Source: JBCCCJ01 sp039029315 (GTDB lineage: Bacteria; Bacteroidota; Bacteroidia; J057). From it: DNA of 64,000 nt. A program made the position numbers and the translations under genes. Positions 1 to 9,142 of this stretch are shown here, one piece after another. How positions within the stretch are numbered: the stretch's first letter is position 1; each line of letters starts with the position of its first letter. The DNA lies in the NCBI GenBank assembly GCA_039029315.1, contig JBCCGK010000007.1:116531-180530 (forward strand). Reading direction: 5' to 3'. The notes under the pieces are model-generated. The model made no database searches. It was given only the letters and a program-made list of their open reading frames with translations, and was not told where the DNA came from.

Positions 1-1545
1 CCAAGTATACAATACCCAAGGACGATTCCACACCTTGCGATCATAGTTCATTTTGTCATAAGATACATTCCCTCTCAATTGAAGTCCTTCAATCCCTGGG
101 ATATCAATGGTAATCCCCATATTGCTCTGGACAAAATTGGTACTATTGTCTACATAACCGGGCTGGTCGGTAACTCGAATCGCCGGATTGTTTCCATTCT
201 CAATATCAGGTCCAAATTCTCCAGTTGGCCAGTAGGCTGGGAACCAAGGATACTGTCTGATCAAGTCAGCCAATACACCACTTCCGCGGGTAGAGGTATA
301 ATTCTCTTCTTGTCGAGAATACAATCCCATGTCGAATTTCACATATTTATTGACTCTTGCATCCAAGTTGAGTCTCAGATCAAACTGCTCAAATCCTTTG
401 GGTGCATTTTTGAAATTGACATCCTGTCTTAGGTATCCAAATGAGGCAAGATAGTTGATATCCTCTGATCCTCCTGAGATTTGGGCATTATGACGATGTG
501 TTGGCGCATTTCTCCGAGAAACTTCCTCAAACCAGTTAGTATTCGGATAGTTCCACAAGTCATTTCCGGCTTTGGTATTCTCGATCCGGTCAGTCGTATA
601 GGTCGGGTTGAGTACCTCTCCATTTGGACGGGTAAAAGGTTGACCTCGAACGGCATTGGCGCCTGCCCACTCATTGGTTGGAAGCTTATATACATTCAGT
701 AGGTTGACCAAATCCATATATTCTTCCCCTCTCAACATTTCTGGAACAGTGGTAAAATTCTGAATTCCATAGCTGGAAGTCAGCTGTACAGAGGGGCGTC
801 CTTGCTTACCTCGCTTGGTTGTAACAAGGATGACGCCATTGGCAGCACGCGCACCATAGATCGCAGCAGAGGCATCTTTCAAGACCGAGATACTCTCGAT
901 ATCAGCAGGGTTGATCCTAGCAAGGCCACCAGCACGATTGGGAATTCCATCAATAACGACAAGTGCTGATGAGTTGTTGAAGGTATTGGTACCCCGAACC
1001 CGAATCGCTGAATTATCAGCACCAGGTGTCGCACTTTGCGTATCAATGTATAGACCTGCAACTTTTCCAGCCAACGCTGCCCCTAAGTTTGGTGCAATCG
1101 ACTTCTCCAGTTCTTTTCCACTGACAGCAGCAACAGAACCGGTAAGTGTAGCTTTTTTCTGAGTGGCATACCCAGTTACAATTACTTCTTCGAGCGAAGT
1201 AACAGCTTCTTCCATTGTGATGTTTAGGGTCGTCCGGTTGTTGACCGCAACTTCCATCGTCTGCCAGCCGATATAGCTAACTTGAAGATTGGTGTTACCA
1301 TTTTTCAGGGTGATGGAATAGGTGCCATCATTCCCGGTGAGTGCCCCATTTGTTGGGTCGTTGAGGTCGATGACCGTTGCTCCTATCAGAGGAGCCCCAT
1401 TCGAGCTACCAGTAATTGTACCAGTAACCGAGATCTCTTGCGCATAAGATATGGAGAAAAATAATGCGCTGAATAATAATGTACTTATTATTCTGGCAGC
1501 ATTTTGAACTCCACACCTAATGGTCATAGTAGGTAGTTTGTTCAT
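1..1545 (-). CDS. SusC/RagA-family TonB-dependent outer-membrane receptor, N-terminal part (truncated by window edge)
   Basis: The open frame runs from an ATG at 1545 to base 1 (515 codons, no stop), so the beta-barrel C-terminus lies outside the window. A signal peptide (hydrophobic stretch ending in SISYAQ) is followed by a CarboxypepD_reg-like domain (about residues 36-115, with GAPLIGATV and GTYSITL), the linker motif EEVIVTGYATQKK, and a TonB plug domain containing IRVRGTNTFNN, ALVVIDGIPN and IESISVLKDASAAIYGARAANGV, all hallmarks of the SusC/RagA group. These proteins import oligosaccharides or peptides across the outer membrane with a SusD lipoprotein, normally encoded just downstream, which here would be left of the window. 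The substrate cannot be told from this part. Family call is firm; the absence of SusD here reflects only the window edge. Confidence 0.95.
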   Translation of the reverse strand, partial: MNKLPTMTIRCGVQNAARIISTLLFSALFFSISYAQEISVTGTITGSSNGAPLIGATVIDLNDPTNGALTGNDGTYSITLKNGNTNLQVSYIGWQTMEVAVNNRTTLNITMEEAVTSLEEVIVTGYATQKKATLTGSVAAVSGKELEKSIAPNLGAALAGKVAGLYIDTQSATPGADNSAIRVRGTNTFNNSSALVVIDGIPNRAGGLARINPADIESISVLKDASAAIYGARAANGVILVTTKRGKQGRPSVQLTSSYGIQNFTTVPEMLRGEEYMDLVNLLNVYKLPTNEWAGANAVRGQPFTRPNGEVLNPTYTTDRIENTKAGNDLWNYPNTNWFEEVSRRNAPTHRHNAQISGGSEDINYLASFGYLRQDVNFKNAPKGFEQFDLRLNLDARVNKYVKFDMGLYSRQEENYTSTRGSGVLADLIRQYPWFPAYWPTGEFGPDIENGNNPAIRVTDQPGYVDNSTNFVQSNMGITIDIPGIEGLQLRGNVSYDKMNYDRKVWNRPWVLYTW

Positions 1546-2058
1546 ATAATAGTGGTAAAGCAAAGATTAAAGATCCTAAAAAAAGTAATTTGATGCTGAT
1601 TAGGACATCCAGGAAGCCAACATCGCAATAATTCCTGAAGATTACAATTCGATGGATGTATCCATGAAGAAAAATACAGGAGGTTCCTTTCTATTCGAAT
1701 GAGAAAACATTTGTCCAAGCTGAGGAGAAATGTTTGACCCTATTGCCTGCTAACTAGGCTGAGGAATATCTAAATCCAAGAACCTCAGAGACTTTCCAGC
1801 TGCTTTGTTCTTTTCAATCGAACACGATCAAGCTTGGGGCACATAAATGCCTCTTTTGCATTTCCTTCAGAAAAATTTTCAGTCAAGGACCTGGCCGAAC
1901 TCCAGGCTGATAACCAGTGCCTTTCAACATGATGAAAGAGTCCCCAATTATTTGCTTCCACATAGGATCAAACCCTTACAGAATCTTTGAAAGTTATTTT
2001 TCTTGCTTTATTTGAAGGATCTTGTCCAGAAAGGAGAGAAACTGATTACCCAATCACC
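1546..2058. other. Intergenic region between divergent susC-like and cytochrome genes
   Basis: About 510 bases without a convincing gene on either strand. It must hold the promoters of both divergent genes. Read toward susC, an 8-of-9 match to the Bacteroidota -7 element (AATCTTTGC against TAnnTTTGY) lies about 20 bases before the ATG, but no -33 TTG is correctly spaced. A 6-bp stem, CTTTCA/TGAAAG, near 1920-1937 is too weak to interpret. A TTG at 1987 opens the downstream frame earlier but precedes the evident signal peptide by 24 codons. Confidence 0.5.
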
Positions 2059-3267
2059 ATGATGAAAAAATACAAGTTTATTGGCTTGTTTTTCGCAACT
2101 TTTGCCTGTCATTGCACAAGCCTAACACAAGATCCTGCCTATTACGATCCCCCTCCACTCGCCACCCACTTCAATGGAGAACATTTTGTGGGCTCGGAAA
2201 GCTGTATTGAGTGTCATGCAGAGATTTATGCGTCTCACCTACAATCCGCCCATTATCGAACCTCCCAACCTCCTTCTGAAGAAAATATCAAAGGGAGTTT
2301 TGAACCTGGATCCAATCGACTGGAACTGGAAAATGTTGCATTTGAAATGACCCATCAGGAAGGAACATTTTACCAACACACCATTATAGAGGACATGACA
2401 CAGCCTATTCCTCCTCAGACATTTGATATCGTGATTGGATCAGGTATCAAGGGACAATCATATCTGAGCTGGGACAATGATTATTTATTTCAATTGCAAG
2501 TCTCTTATTATCCCCCAACAAATAGCTGGATCAATAGTCCAGGATTTCCCTCTACTCCTATCAAAAGACCGGTTCGCGATGGCTGTCTGAAATGTCATGT
2601 GAGCTTTGCCACCAATCGCGATTTCTCTGGGCAGGGAAATCAATACGACAAAGAAAAAATCGTGTACAGAGTGGATTGTGAGAGGTGTCATAATCCTGCC
2701 ATGACTCATGTGACCCATCATAGAAGTCATCCTGACATTGACTCTCCGACATTTATCCTGACATTCGATACGCTCTCCCGACAACAACGCTTGGACGCAT
2801 GTGCCCAATGTCATTCAGGACCGCGTGCAGGAATTATCAAAGGCAATTCCTTTTCCTACCTGGTTGGAGAGACATTGGCGGATTATTCACGGAATTTTCA
2901 TACCGGGCAAAAAGATCATGAACTGGATGTACATGGAAATCAATATGGACTGCTGAGAAGTAGTACTTGTTTTCAGCAAAGCCCGCAGATGGATTGCATG
3001 ACTTGTCATGATCCGCATAGCAATCAACGAGGAGATATCGCACATTTTAACCACCGCTGTATCGAGTGTCATGGGGCTCACGCAATTTCCTGCACGGCCG
3101 ATGCTTCTGACAAGCAATCAATGAAGAATAGCTGTATTGCCTGTCATATGCCCAATACACCCTCAAAGTCGATGTCAGTACAACTTGACCAGGATAGTCT
3201 GGAGACTCCTGTCTATATCAGAACCCACTTGATTGACATCTATCCGAAAGAATCCTGGCACCATTAA
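2059..3267 (+). CDS. Multihaem cytochrome c lipoprotein (seven CXXCH motifs)
   Basis: A secreted protein of about 402 residues starting at ATG 2059 (or 2062), chosen because the signal peptide begins there (MKKYKFIGLFFATFAC, a weak lipobox). Seven CXXCH haem c attachment sites are visible: CIECH, CLKCH, CERCH, CAQCH, CMTCH, CIECH and CIACH. Spacing and the context DCMTCHDPH...RCIECHGAH...SCIACHMPN resemble cytochrome c554/NrfB-like multihaem proteins often annotated as 'multiheme cytochrome' or 'cytochrome c3 family' in Bacteroidota. It probably transfers electrons at the periplasmic or outer-membrane face. The sulfatase gene starts 12 bases downstream on the same strand, so the two are probably cotranscribed, an unusual pairing. 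Electron partners are unknown. Confidence 0.85.
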   Translation: MMKKYKFIGLFFATFACHCTSLTQDPAYYDPPPLATHFNGEHFVGSESCIECHAEIYASHLQSAHYRTSQPPSEENIKGSFEPGSNRLELENVAFEMTHQEGTFYQHTIIEDMTQPIPPQTFDIVIGSGIKGQSYLSWDNDYLFQLQVSYYPPTNSWINSPGFPSTPIKRPVRDGCLKCHVSFATNRDFSGQGNQYDKEKIVYRVDCERCHNPAMTHVTHHRSHPDIDSPTFILTFDTLSRQQRLDACAQCHSGPRAGIIKGNSFSYLVGETLADYSRNFHTGQKDHELDVHGNQYGLLRSSTCFQQSPQMDCMTCHDPHSNQRGDIAHFNHRCIECHGAHAISCTADASDKQSMKNSCIACHMPNTPSKSMSVQLDQDSLETPVYIRTHLIDIYPKESWHH

Positions 3268-3278
3268 CAGTCGCTTGT

Positions 3279-4805
3279 ATGAGACATCCATTTCTATTTC
3301 TCAAACTTATCTGCTTCAGTGGTATTCTCCTCCTACACTGTAGCAGGACACTTACCCTATCCCCCGAACAGCCAAACATTCTCTGGATTGTGCTGGAGGA
3401 TACGTCTCCCCTCTTGAGCTGCTATGGCAGCACGGTCATTTCTACCCCAAATATTGATCGGCTTGCCAACTCCGGAATTTTGTTTCACAATGCCTTCATG
3501 CCTGCACCTGTGTGTTCAGCCAGTCGTTCCAGTATCATAACCGGCATGATGTCCACTACCTTGGGGCTTCACAATCATCACAGTTCCCGAACTGATGCTT
3601 CTGCTATACACTTGCCTGACAGCATACAGAGCATTCCAGAATTATTCAGGCATGCTGGCTATTTTACCTTCAACAATGGCAAGGATGATTACAATTTTGC
3701 CTATGATCGAAGAGAATTATATGACCAGCCTTATGCTGTCCATCCACTCTATGGCAAAAGGGGCGACAGGTTCGCGATCGCAGAATTGCCCAAGCACAGC
3801 CCCTTCTTTGGTCAAATCCAACTGTCTGGCGGCAAGGAGATCTTTTCGTCTTCCTTTAAAGAGAAGGTACTATTTCCTGTTGACAGGGAACAGCTCCAGC
3901 TCCCGCCCTATTTGCCCAATCATCCCGATATCCTGGAAGAATATGCCAATCATCTCGATGCCATCAAGCTTACGGATGAAAAAATTGGCCAACTCATGGA
4001 TTCCCTTACAGAGAATCAATTATTGGAGAATACCATCATCTTTTTCTTTTCTGATCACGGAATGCGCATGGCGCGGCATAAACAATTTCTCTATGATGGT
4101 GGGATTCACGTGCCTCTCATCATTGCGGATTTTCGTCCTTCCTCCCGCATCGAGGCGGCTACAACAACTGAGCAATTGATCAGTGGCATCGATATCGGCC
4201 CAACTTCTCTTGCATTGGCAGGAATTTCCATTCCAACATACATGGAAGGCAGAGATATCTTTGATCAAACAGTGGCAGCCAGGTCCTATGTGATTTCGAC
4301 CAGAGATCGCTGTGATTTCACCATTGATCGAATTCGTGCAGTACGATCAAAGAGATTCAAATATATTCGCAATTGTATGATTGATCGCCCCTATACACAG
4401 CCAACTTATATGGATGTGGATGGCGTCCCCTTTGTCAACACCATGAAGCAATTGGCTTTAGACAACAAACTTGATTCTATTCAGGCACGATTTTATGCAG
4501 TCAACCGCCCAGTCGAAGAATTGTATGACCTACAGAATGATCCCTTCGAGATCCAAAATCTTGCACAAGATCCAGCTTATCAGGACAGCCTAAAGAAGTA
4601 TGCCAATATCCTGGATCAATGGATTCTCGATACAGATGACAAAGGTCAATATCCCGAATCAGAAGCTGGGCTTGCCCTTATGTTGGGAATTTGGGGCGCG
4701 CATGCAATCAACCCTGAATATGAACCGATCAAGAAAAAACATCCTGAATTGGCTGGTTCCTTATTTTCCCTAAAATCAGAAAGCTGGAAAAACATCAAGG
4801 AATAA
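3279..4805 (+). CDS. Secreted type I sulfatase (S1 family)
   Basis: This 508-residue protein with an N-terminal signal sequence hydrolyses sulfate esters, probably of sulfated polysaccharides. NILWIVLEDTSPLLSCYG carries the first metal site (D41). VCSASRSSIITG holds the formylglycine motif C79-S-A-S-R83, the CxAxR variant of CxPxR, so maturation by an anaerobic or FGE-type formylglycine enzyme is expected. FFFSDHGMRMARH gives the second metal-binding D-H pair, and the C-terminus has the usual LYDLQNDPFEIQNLA segment. The organisation resembles heparan N-sulfatase (SGSH-like) members, but the substrate is inference. It directly follows the multihaem cytochrome gene. No carbohydrate-utilisation operon is visible around it. 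Confidence 0.92.
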   Translation: MRHPFLFLKLICFSGILLLHCSRTLTLSPEQPNILWIVLEDTSPLLSCYGSTVISTPNIDRLANSGILFHNAFMPAPVCSASRSSIITGMMSTTLGLHNHHSSRTDASAIHLPDSIQSIPELFRHAGYFTFNNGKDDYNFAYDRRELYDQPYAVHPLYGKRGDRFAIAELPKHSPFFGQIQLSGGKEIFSSSFKEKVLFPVDREQLQLPPYLPNHPDILEEYANHLDAIKLTDEKIGQLMDSLTENQLLENTIIFFFSDHGMRMARHKQFLYDGGIHVPLIIADFRPSSRIEAATTTEQLISGIDIGPTSLALAGISIPTYMEGRDIFDQTVAARSYVISTRDRCDFTIDRIRAVRSKRFKYIRNCMIDRPYTQPTYMDVDGVPFVNTMKQLALDNKLDSIQARFYAVNRPVEELYDLQNDPFEIQNLAQDPAYQDSLKKYANILDQWILDTDDKGQYPESEAGLALMLGIWGAHAINPEYEPIKKKHPELAGSLFSLKSESWKNIKE

Positions 4806-4910
4806 TCGTCTTCACAAAGCATGATCCAAGTCGTTCTCACAAGCAAGCCCTGAACGACCTCTCTACCTATAGTGGGATTCCACAAATTCCGCTCTTCATC
4901 TATAAGCACA

Positions 4911-4941
4911 AAAAATCGGAAGCAGGATTTCTCCTGCTTCC
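4911..4941 (-). terminator. Intrinsic terminator of the spondin-domain lipoprotein gene
   Basis: A perfect 10-bp stem GGAAGCAGGA/TCCTGCTTCC (4918-4941) encloses a 4-base loop. Read on the minus strand the loop is GAAA (a GNRA tetraloop) and the stem is followed by GATTTTTT. It lies 43 bases past the minus-strand stop at 4984, as expected of a Rho-independent terminator. Confidence 0.85.
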
Positions 4942-4983
4942 TGCCTAACATCCAGTTATAAAAAATGGAGGTAATTCAATTCT

Positions 4984-6267
4984 CTAAAGCGGCTGAATAC
5001 TGATACGAATGGCCTCGCTCACCGTAGGATAAGAAAATCCATCGTCTACGATCCTTACTACCCCATTTTCATCCTGCCCACTATTAGGGCCACCTCTTGC
5101 GGGTTGGTTGTTTCCGGCTCCGGGATATTCATTCACCTCAGTCCCGGCATCCCACAAGGACAACTGAGAGGTGAGATCTCCAGAGACAGGCGATCCGTTT
5201 TGATAAAGGGCAATTCCTTCTTGATCAAATCCATAAAACAAATCATTGGTATGCACAAGCATGGTCGCAAGATGCAAGTAATCGCCTTCTCCGGCTTCTA
5301 CAGTGAAGACATAACTGCCTCCCGGAAATAATAGGCCCGCATCAGAAGCACCCTCAGGCGTATTGAATACGCCGCTCATAGAGACAGCCTCCTCATTTCC
5401 AAAGGATTCTGCCAGTTCTGCGGGGTCTCCATCCTCTGACAAGGCTTCCAATCCTTTCCCCAGATCAGACTGGCTGTCTTCAAACAAGGGAAAACTCCCT
5501 GCTTGGGTCAACGCCCATGCGCCCGGAGCAAGAGGAGATACATAGGCTGTTTCATTTACTAGATTCTCAACCAATAGTGCATTGTCTCCATCTTCAGCGA
5601 CACCTTCCAATCCTTCTGGTGCTGTAGCTCCATCTTCGAAGAGCTTGACTCCGTTCCCATGAATGCCCCAAGCACCGGGAGCGAGGGGGGTTGCCAGGCT
5701 ACTACTGCCAGAGATATTTTCAATCTGAAGGGTAAATTCTGTTCCGCCATCATGCGTCAGTGTCAGGCGAATCACTTCTTCATCCGATGGATAACTAAAC
5801 CCATCTCCAACGGCTGATATCAGTTGCACAATTCCATTTTCGTCAGAACCTGTATTCCCTGCTGCTTGACGAGGGGGCTGATTGGCACCCGTCCCCGGCT
5901 CCTCATTGATTTCTGTTCCGGCATCCCATAGATCTACAAAACTTGTCACATCACCCGTTACAGGATTTCCTTCTTCATCGTAGAGTCCCAATCCCTGATC
6001 TGAGAATCCATAGAAAAGATCATTGGATTGAACAAACATAGTTGCAAAGGACAAGTAGCTTCCGATTCCGGCCTGAAAGCTAATGCTCTCAGACTGTCCG
6101 GGCATAATCAATCCTGTACTTCCAGAGGCGAGGTAGGATTTGGGAGAAAGAACATTTTCAATCCGGATTTCAAATTGATTTGTCACAGGGCTAGGGCCGT
6201 CTTTTTTACAGGCACTTGTAACTATGAGTAGGGCTAAGGCAAAACTCAAATACGCAATTCGTTTCAT
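4984..6267 (-). CDS. Lipoprotein with two spondin-N-like domains
   Basis: The 427-residue protein starts at ATG 6267, which yields a lipoprotein signal peptide ending LLIVTSAC; the open frame extends 23 codons further upstream, but that part contains no signal. The mature protein holds two copies of the bacterial Spondin_N-like domain (about residues 30-185 and 275-425). Each has an NDLFYGF motif, a VTGDVTS/VSGDLTS segment, LWDAGTE(I/V)NE, a N-QP-R loop and a terminal GFSYP...IR strand. A less conserved region in between contains LAPGAW repeats. Bacterial members are often surface-exposed and of unknown ligand; adhesion or matrix binding is only inferred. An intrinsic terminator follows at 4911-4941. 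Confidence 0.8.
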   Translation of the reverse strand: MKRIAYLSFALALLIVTSACKKDGPSPVTNQFEIRIENVLSPKSYLASGSTGLIMPGQSESISFQAGIGSYLSFATMFVQSNDLFYGFSDQGLGLYDEEGNPVTGDVTSFVDLWDAGTEINEEPGTGANQPPRQAAGNTGSDENGIVQLISAVGDGFSYPSDEEVIRLTLTHDGGTEFTLQIENISGSSSLATPLAPGAWGIHGNGVKLFEDGATAPEGLEGVAEDGDNALLVENLVNETAYVSPLAPGAWALTQAGSFPLFEDSQSDLGKGLEALSEDGDPAELAESFGNEEAVSMSGVFNTPEGASDAGLLFPGGSYVFTVEAGEGDYLHLATMLVHTNDLFYGFDQEGIALYQNGSPVSGDLTSQLSLWDAGTEVNEYPGAGNNQPARGGPNSGQDENGVVRIVDDGFSYPTVSEAIRISIQPL

Positions 6268-6509
6268 TTGTCTGTTGATATTGATGATAAAGAGAAGCAT
6301 GTATTTGCTTCGCCAACAAATGAACACGAAGTACATGGCAAAATGGACCCAAGAGAATTACATTTTTCCCCATACTCCTCACAAGCAGTCTGGGGCCAAA
6401 ATCTCTCTTACAAAGGATGAATCAGAGATCCGGAATTCCAATGGTCAGCCCGCTGACAGTTTCAGGTCTTCAATTGTGATGCTTTTGTGTGAAAGCGAAT
6501 ATATTTTTT

Positions 6510-7682
6510 TCAATTTGTGATCATTTTGTGAGGGTATTGGGATTTTCTTTTGCGAAGCATCCTCGGCCAATCCTCTACACATTCTCCATAGTCAGCATGA
6601 AATCGATCTTTGACTTGTTGGAGCTGCTCTGGCGGGAATATTCCTACTCCATGCATAGCTCCAACAAAGGCTCCCAACAATTGCAAATAGGAATCTGTAT
6701 CATGGCCAAATTGCCGCGCCAATTCCAGAGCAGCTATCGGATCATGATCGACCATTTCCAGACAACAAACGGAGACAACCAGAGGAATCCAACATTCCCA
6801 CCAGGTTTCGGCTTGTAATTCCCGTTCTAGAATTTCAAAGAGTACCGCAGGTCGACCGTCAGCTTTCCCTACCGCTTCATGGGCAAAATCAAGCCAGGTA
6901 TTGACCTTCCGCTGTGAAAAGTCAGCTGTTCCATATCCATAAGGATCGATCTCCCGCATAGCTTTTTCTACGTCTGACCACTGACTTCCCGCTTGCAAGG
7001 CTCTGGCCAATCCAACCACAATCGCAGCTTGAAAATCTCTGGCCATTCCGGTATCAAAAAAATCCATCTCCCAGGCTGAGGTATACGTCCATTCCAGCTC
7101 ATATGGCCGAATCGCTGCAAGGGGTAGCAAACTCATTTGTCCCGCCATGCTGGGCTTGCCTCCCCACATGCGATCCGGGGGCAAGCCTCCTTCCAGTCCA
7201 AGATGCCATTTGGCAGCATAGCGAAATTCCTTTAACCATTGCTGATTCAGGCTTGCCTGTCTTCCTCTAAACGATTGTCCATAGGTGAGAAAAGATATTG
7301 CCAATGCTTCACTGGGCATGCTATCTTCCCAGGCCCGGGACTGAAAAAAAATGCTTTTCATGCGGGAATCATCTGTGGTCGTTCCTGCATGGGCCTGATC
7401 GGTCCATGGACCATAAGGTGCTGCATCAATCGAATAAGGCCGCAAATACAGCCATTGTCTCAATTTTGCAATCCCTTCACTTCCTAATTTTGATCTGTTC
7501 AAGACCTCGGGAGTCCTGAGAGGATCAACAGCAAATTCCGTTGGGCCGCCAAGTGCATCTCCATACAAAGACCCAAAAATCAGACCTGCGACCTTCTCGT
7601 CGAATGCAGCATTGGAGGAGAAATCATTTGTATGTTGCGTGTCAATCATGGACAACAACATGATGAGGGCTATGTGTTTCAT
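6510..7682 (-). CDS. ADP-ribosylglycohydrolase (DraG/ARH family), possibly exported
   Basis: This 390-residue protein matches the ADP-ribosylglycohydrolase fold. VAGLIFGSLYGDALGGPTEF is the typical N-terminal glycine-rich motif; TTDDSRM and FGHDTDSYLQLLGAFVGAMHG supply the Asp/Thr ligands of the binuclear Mg site. The family removes ADP-ribose from proteins or small molecules. An N-terminal hydrophobic segment (MKHIALIMLLSM) precedes the domain and may be a signal peptide, which would put the enzyme in the periplasm, where the substrate is less obvious. No partner ADP-ribosyltransferase is adjacent. Family assignment is good; export and substrate are uncertain. Confidence 0.87.
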   Translation of the reverse strand: MKHIALIMLLSMIDTQHTNDFSSNAAFDEKVAGLIFGSLYGDALGGPTEFAVDPLRTPEVLNRSKLGSEGIAKLRQWLYLRPYSIDAAPYGPWTDQAHAGTTTDDSRMKSIFFQSRAWEDSMPSEALAISFLTYGQSFRGRQASLNQQWLKEFRYAAKWHLGLEGGLPPDRMWGGKPSMAGQMSLLPLAAIRPYELEWTYTSAWEMDFFDTGMARDFQAAIVVGLARALQAGSQWSDVEKAMREIDPYGYGTADFSQRKVNTWLDFAHEAVGKADGRPAVLFEILERELQAETWWECWIPLVVSVCCLEMVDHDPIAALELARQFGHDTDSYLQLLGAFVGAMHGVGIFPPEQLQQVKDRFHADYGECVEDWPRMLRKRKSQYPHKMITN

Positions 7683-7765
7683 GCCTCAATCTATTGTTCC
7701 ATCTTTCCCCTTGCACCTCTTATGTTGCCAATGGAGAGATGTTGTTGTGAATGGGCAAGCAGCTA

Positions 7766-7810
7766 GAAAGACAAAAGCGTTTCACAGAAACAGTTGGTCC
7801 TGTGAAACGC
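7766..7810 (-). terminator. Intrinsic terminator of the DUF2911 gene
   Basis: A perfect 11-bp stem GCGTTTCACAG/CTGTGAAACGC (7777-7787 with 7800-7810) has a 12-base loop and, on the minus strand, is followed by TTTTGTCTTTC. It sits about 80 bases beyond the minus-strand stop at 7889. Confidence 0.75.
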
Positions 7811-7888
7811 ATGCTTGCCAATTCCGTATTGCTCATGTCCGAAAGAGAGCCGTATCCTCCTTTCTTGAGCAGCTTTGTAAGTGATCCA

Positions 7889-8935
7889 TTAGCTGTTGAT
7901 GTCTTCCCCCTTTTTCAATCGCTCAATCGCAGCCTTCAGTGCTTGCGTATTGGGTTCATTGGGAGAATTCACCAATGCTTTTTCTGCATGCTGAATGGCT
8001 TTCTTGAATTTGCCTTGAGAAGAATACATTCTGGCCAGACCGACATTGATTGGCCAGGTATCGGGATGACGTTTGGCATTGGTAGAAAAAATTGAGTAGG
8101 CTGTCTCCTTATCTCCCCATCCCATAAAGGTCCGAGCGATCTGGTGCAAATCCAAAGCATTGAGTTTGGGGTCGTCCGCCATTTCCAGCGCATAGCTGGC
8201 TGCTTTGCCTTTTTGTTCCATCGCTGACAGTACATTCAATTTGGCCATCACAGCAGGGAAGCTTGTCTCCATTGCGACTGCCTTATTTGCCCAATCGAGG
8301 GCCTGATTCAGATCGCCATTGGCATTGAGCGTATAGTTGATCGCAGCAGCGTAATCCTGCGTAGTTGGACCAGAGAGCAATCGGTCTATGCTGGCCTGGA
8401 CTTCTTGTTCTGTTCCAAAAGCAATAGGTAAGGAAATCCGTGTGTATTCCCAGGAGATGTGTAAGTCGGCAGATCCATCGCGAATGTTTTCCAGACTGAC
8501 AGAAAAGGTCTCTTGCAAGTCTGAGGATTTTTGCGGTGTCAGCTTTGTCTTTACCGCAATATGCTCTGGTTCTGGCTCACGATTGGGGAAGAAAGTCAAA
8601 TCTTTGTACAGATAGAACTCCCATGAACTATTGCCAGGCTTGGTAAAAAAGCTGTACTTCCCGGCAGGAACTTCCGTATCAGCAATTGTTACAGCCTTGC
8701 TGAATTCAATGGTAGACACGGCATTTGCACCTGTTCTCCAGTAGGCATCGAATGGAACAATGCCACCAAAAACGCTTCGGCCCTTTACACCTGGGCGCGA
8801 ATATTCAAGGGTTACATCCGTCAATCCAACCTTTTGCTCCACTTTCGAAAAAGGGCTGGGAGCGGGTACATCCAACTGCGCAAATGCAGCACTGGAAGCT
8901 ATCAATAACAAAACAATCAGTAAACAATTTTTCAT
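7889..8935 (-). CDS. Secreted DUF2911 protein with TPR-like C-terminus
   Basis: A 348-residue exported protein (signal peptide ending SSAAFAQ). Residues about 25-175 form a DUF2911 domain: SPFSKVEQKVGLTDVTLEYS, GRSVFGGIVPF, WRTGANAVSTIEFSKAV, VPAGKYSFFTKP and WEFYLYKD are near-canonical. Residues about 190-345 are helical, with two or more TPR-like units (LDWANKAVAMETSFPAV, INVGLARMYSSQGKFKKAI). DUF2911 proteins are common in Bacteroidota and their biochemical role is unknown. The gene is monocistronic by appearance, with its own terminator at 7766-7810. Confidence 0.88.
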   Translation of the reverse strand: MKNCLLIVLLLIASSAAFAQLDVPAPSPFSKVEQKVGLTDVTLEYSRPGVKGRSVFGGIVPFDAYWRTGANAVSTIEFSKAVTIADTEVPAGKYSFFTKPGNSSWEFYLYKDLTFFPNREPEPEHIAVKTKLTPQKSSDLQETFSVSLENIRDGSADLHISWEYTRISLPIAFGTEQEVQASIDRLLSGPTTQDYAAAINYTLNANGDLNQALDWANKAVAMETSFPAVMAKLNVLSAMEQKGKAASYALEMADDPKLNALDLHQIARTFMGWGDKETAYSIFSTNAKRHPDTWPINVGLARMYSSQGKFKKAIQHAEKALVNSPNEPNTQALKAAIERLKKGEDINS

Positions 8936-9142
8936 AACAAAAACTTATTGGATAAAGGGTTTTGTTATGATAATCGGGAATATTCATCTGCGAAGAGTGC
9001 TAAATGAGGACGCGAATAACAGAGGCGACGATTGAATTCTGTATGACAGAGGAATTGCTGTTGATTGAGGAACTGGAAATGGAGAAGCTCCCTCTTATTC
9101 CAGAAGATTGATTTTGGAGAAATGGGACGAAATTGATCCAAT

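Noticed and set aside
1987..2058. TTG start 72 bases upstream for the multihaem cytochrome
   Set aside because: The added 24 residues precede the signal peptide and contain no export feature; ATG 2059 fits better.
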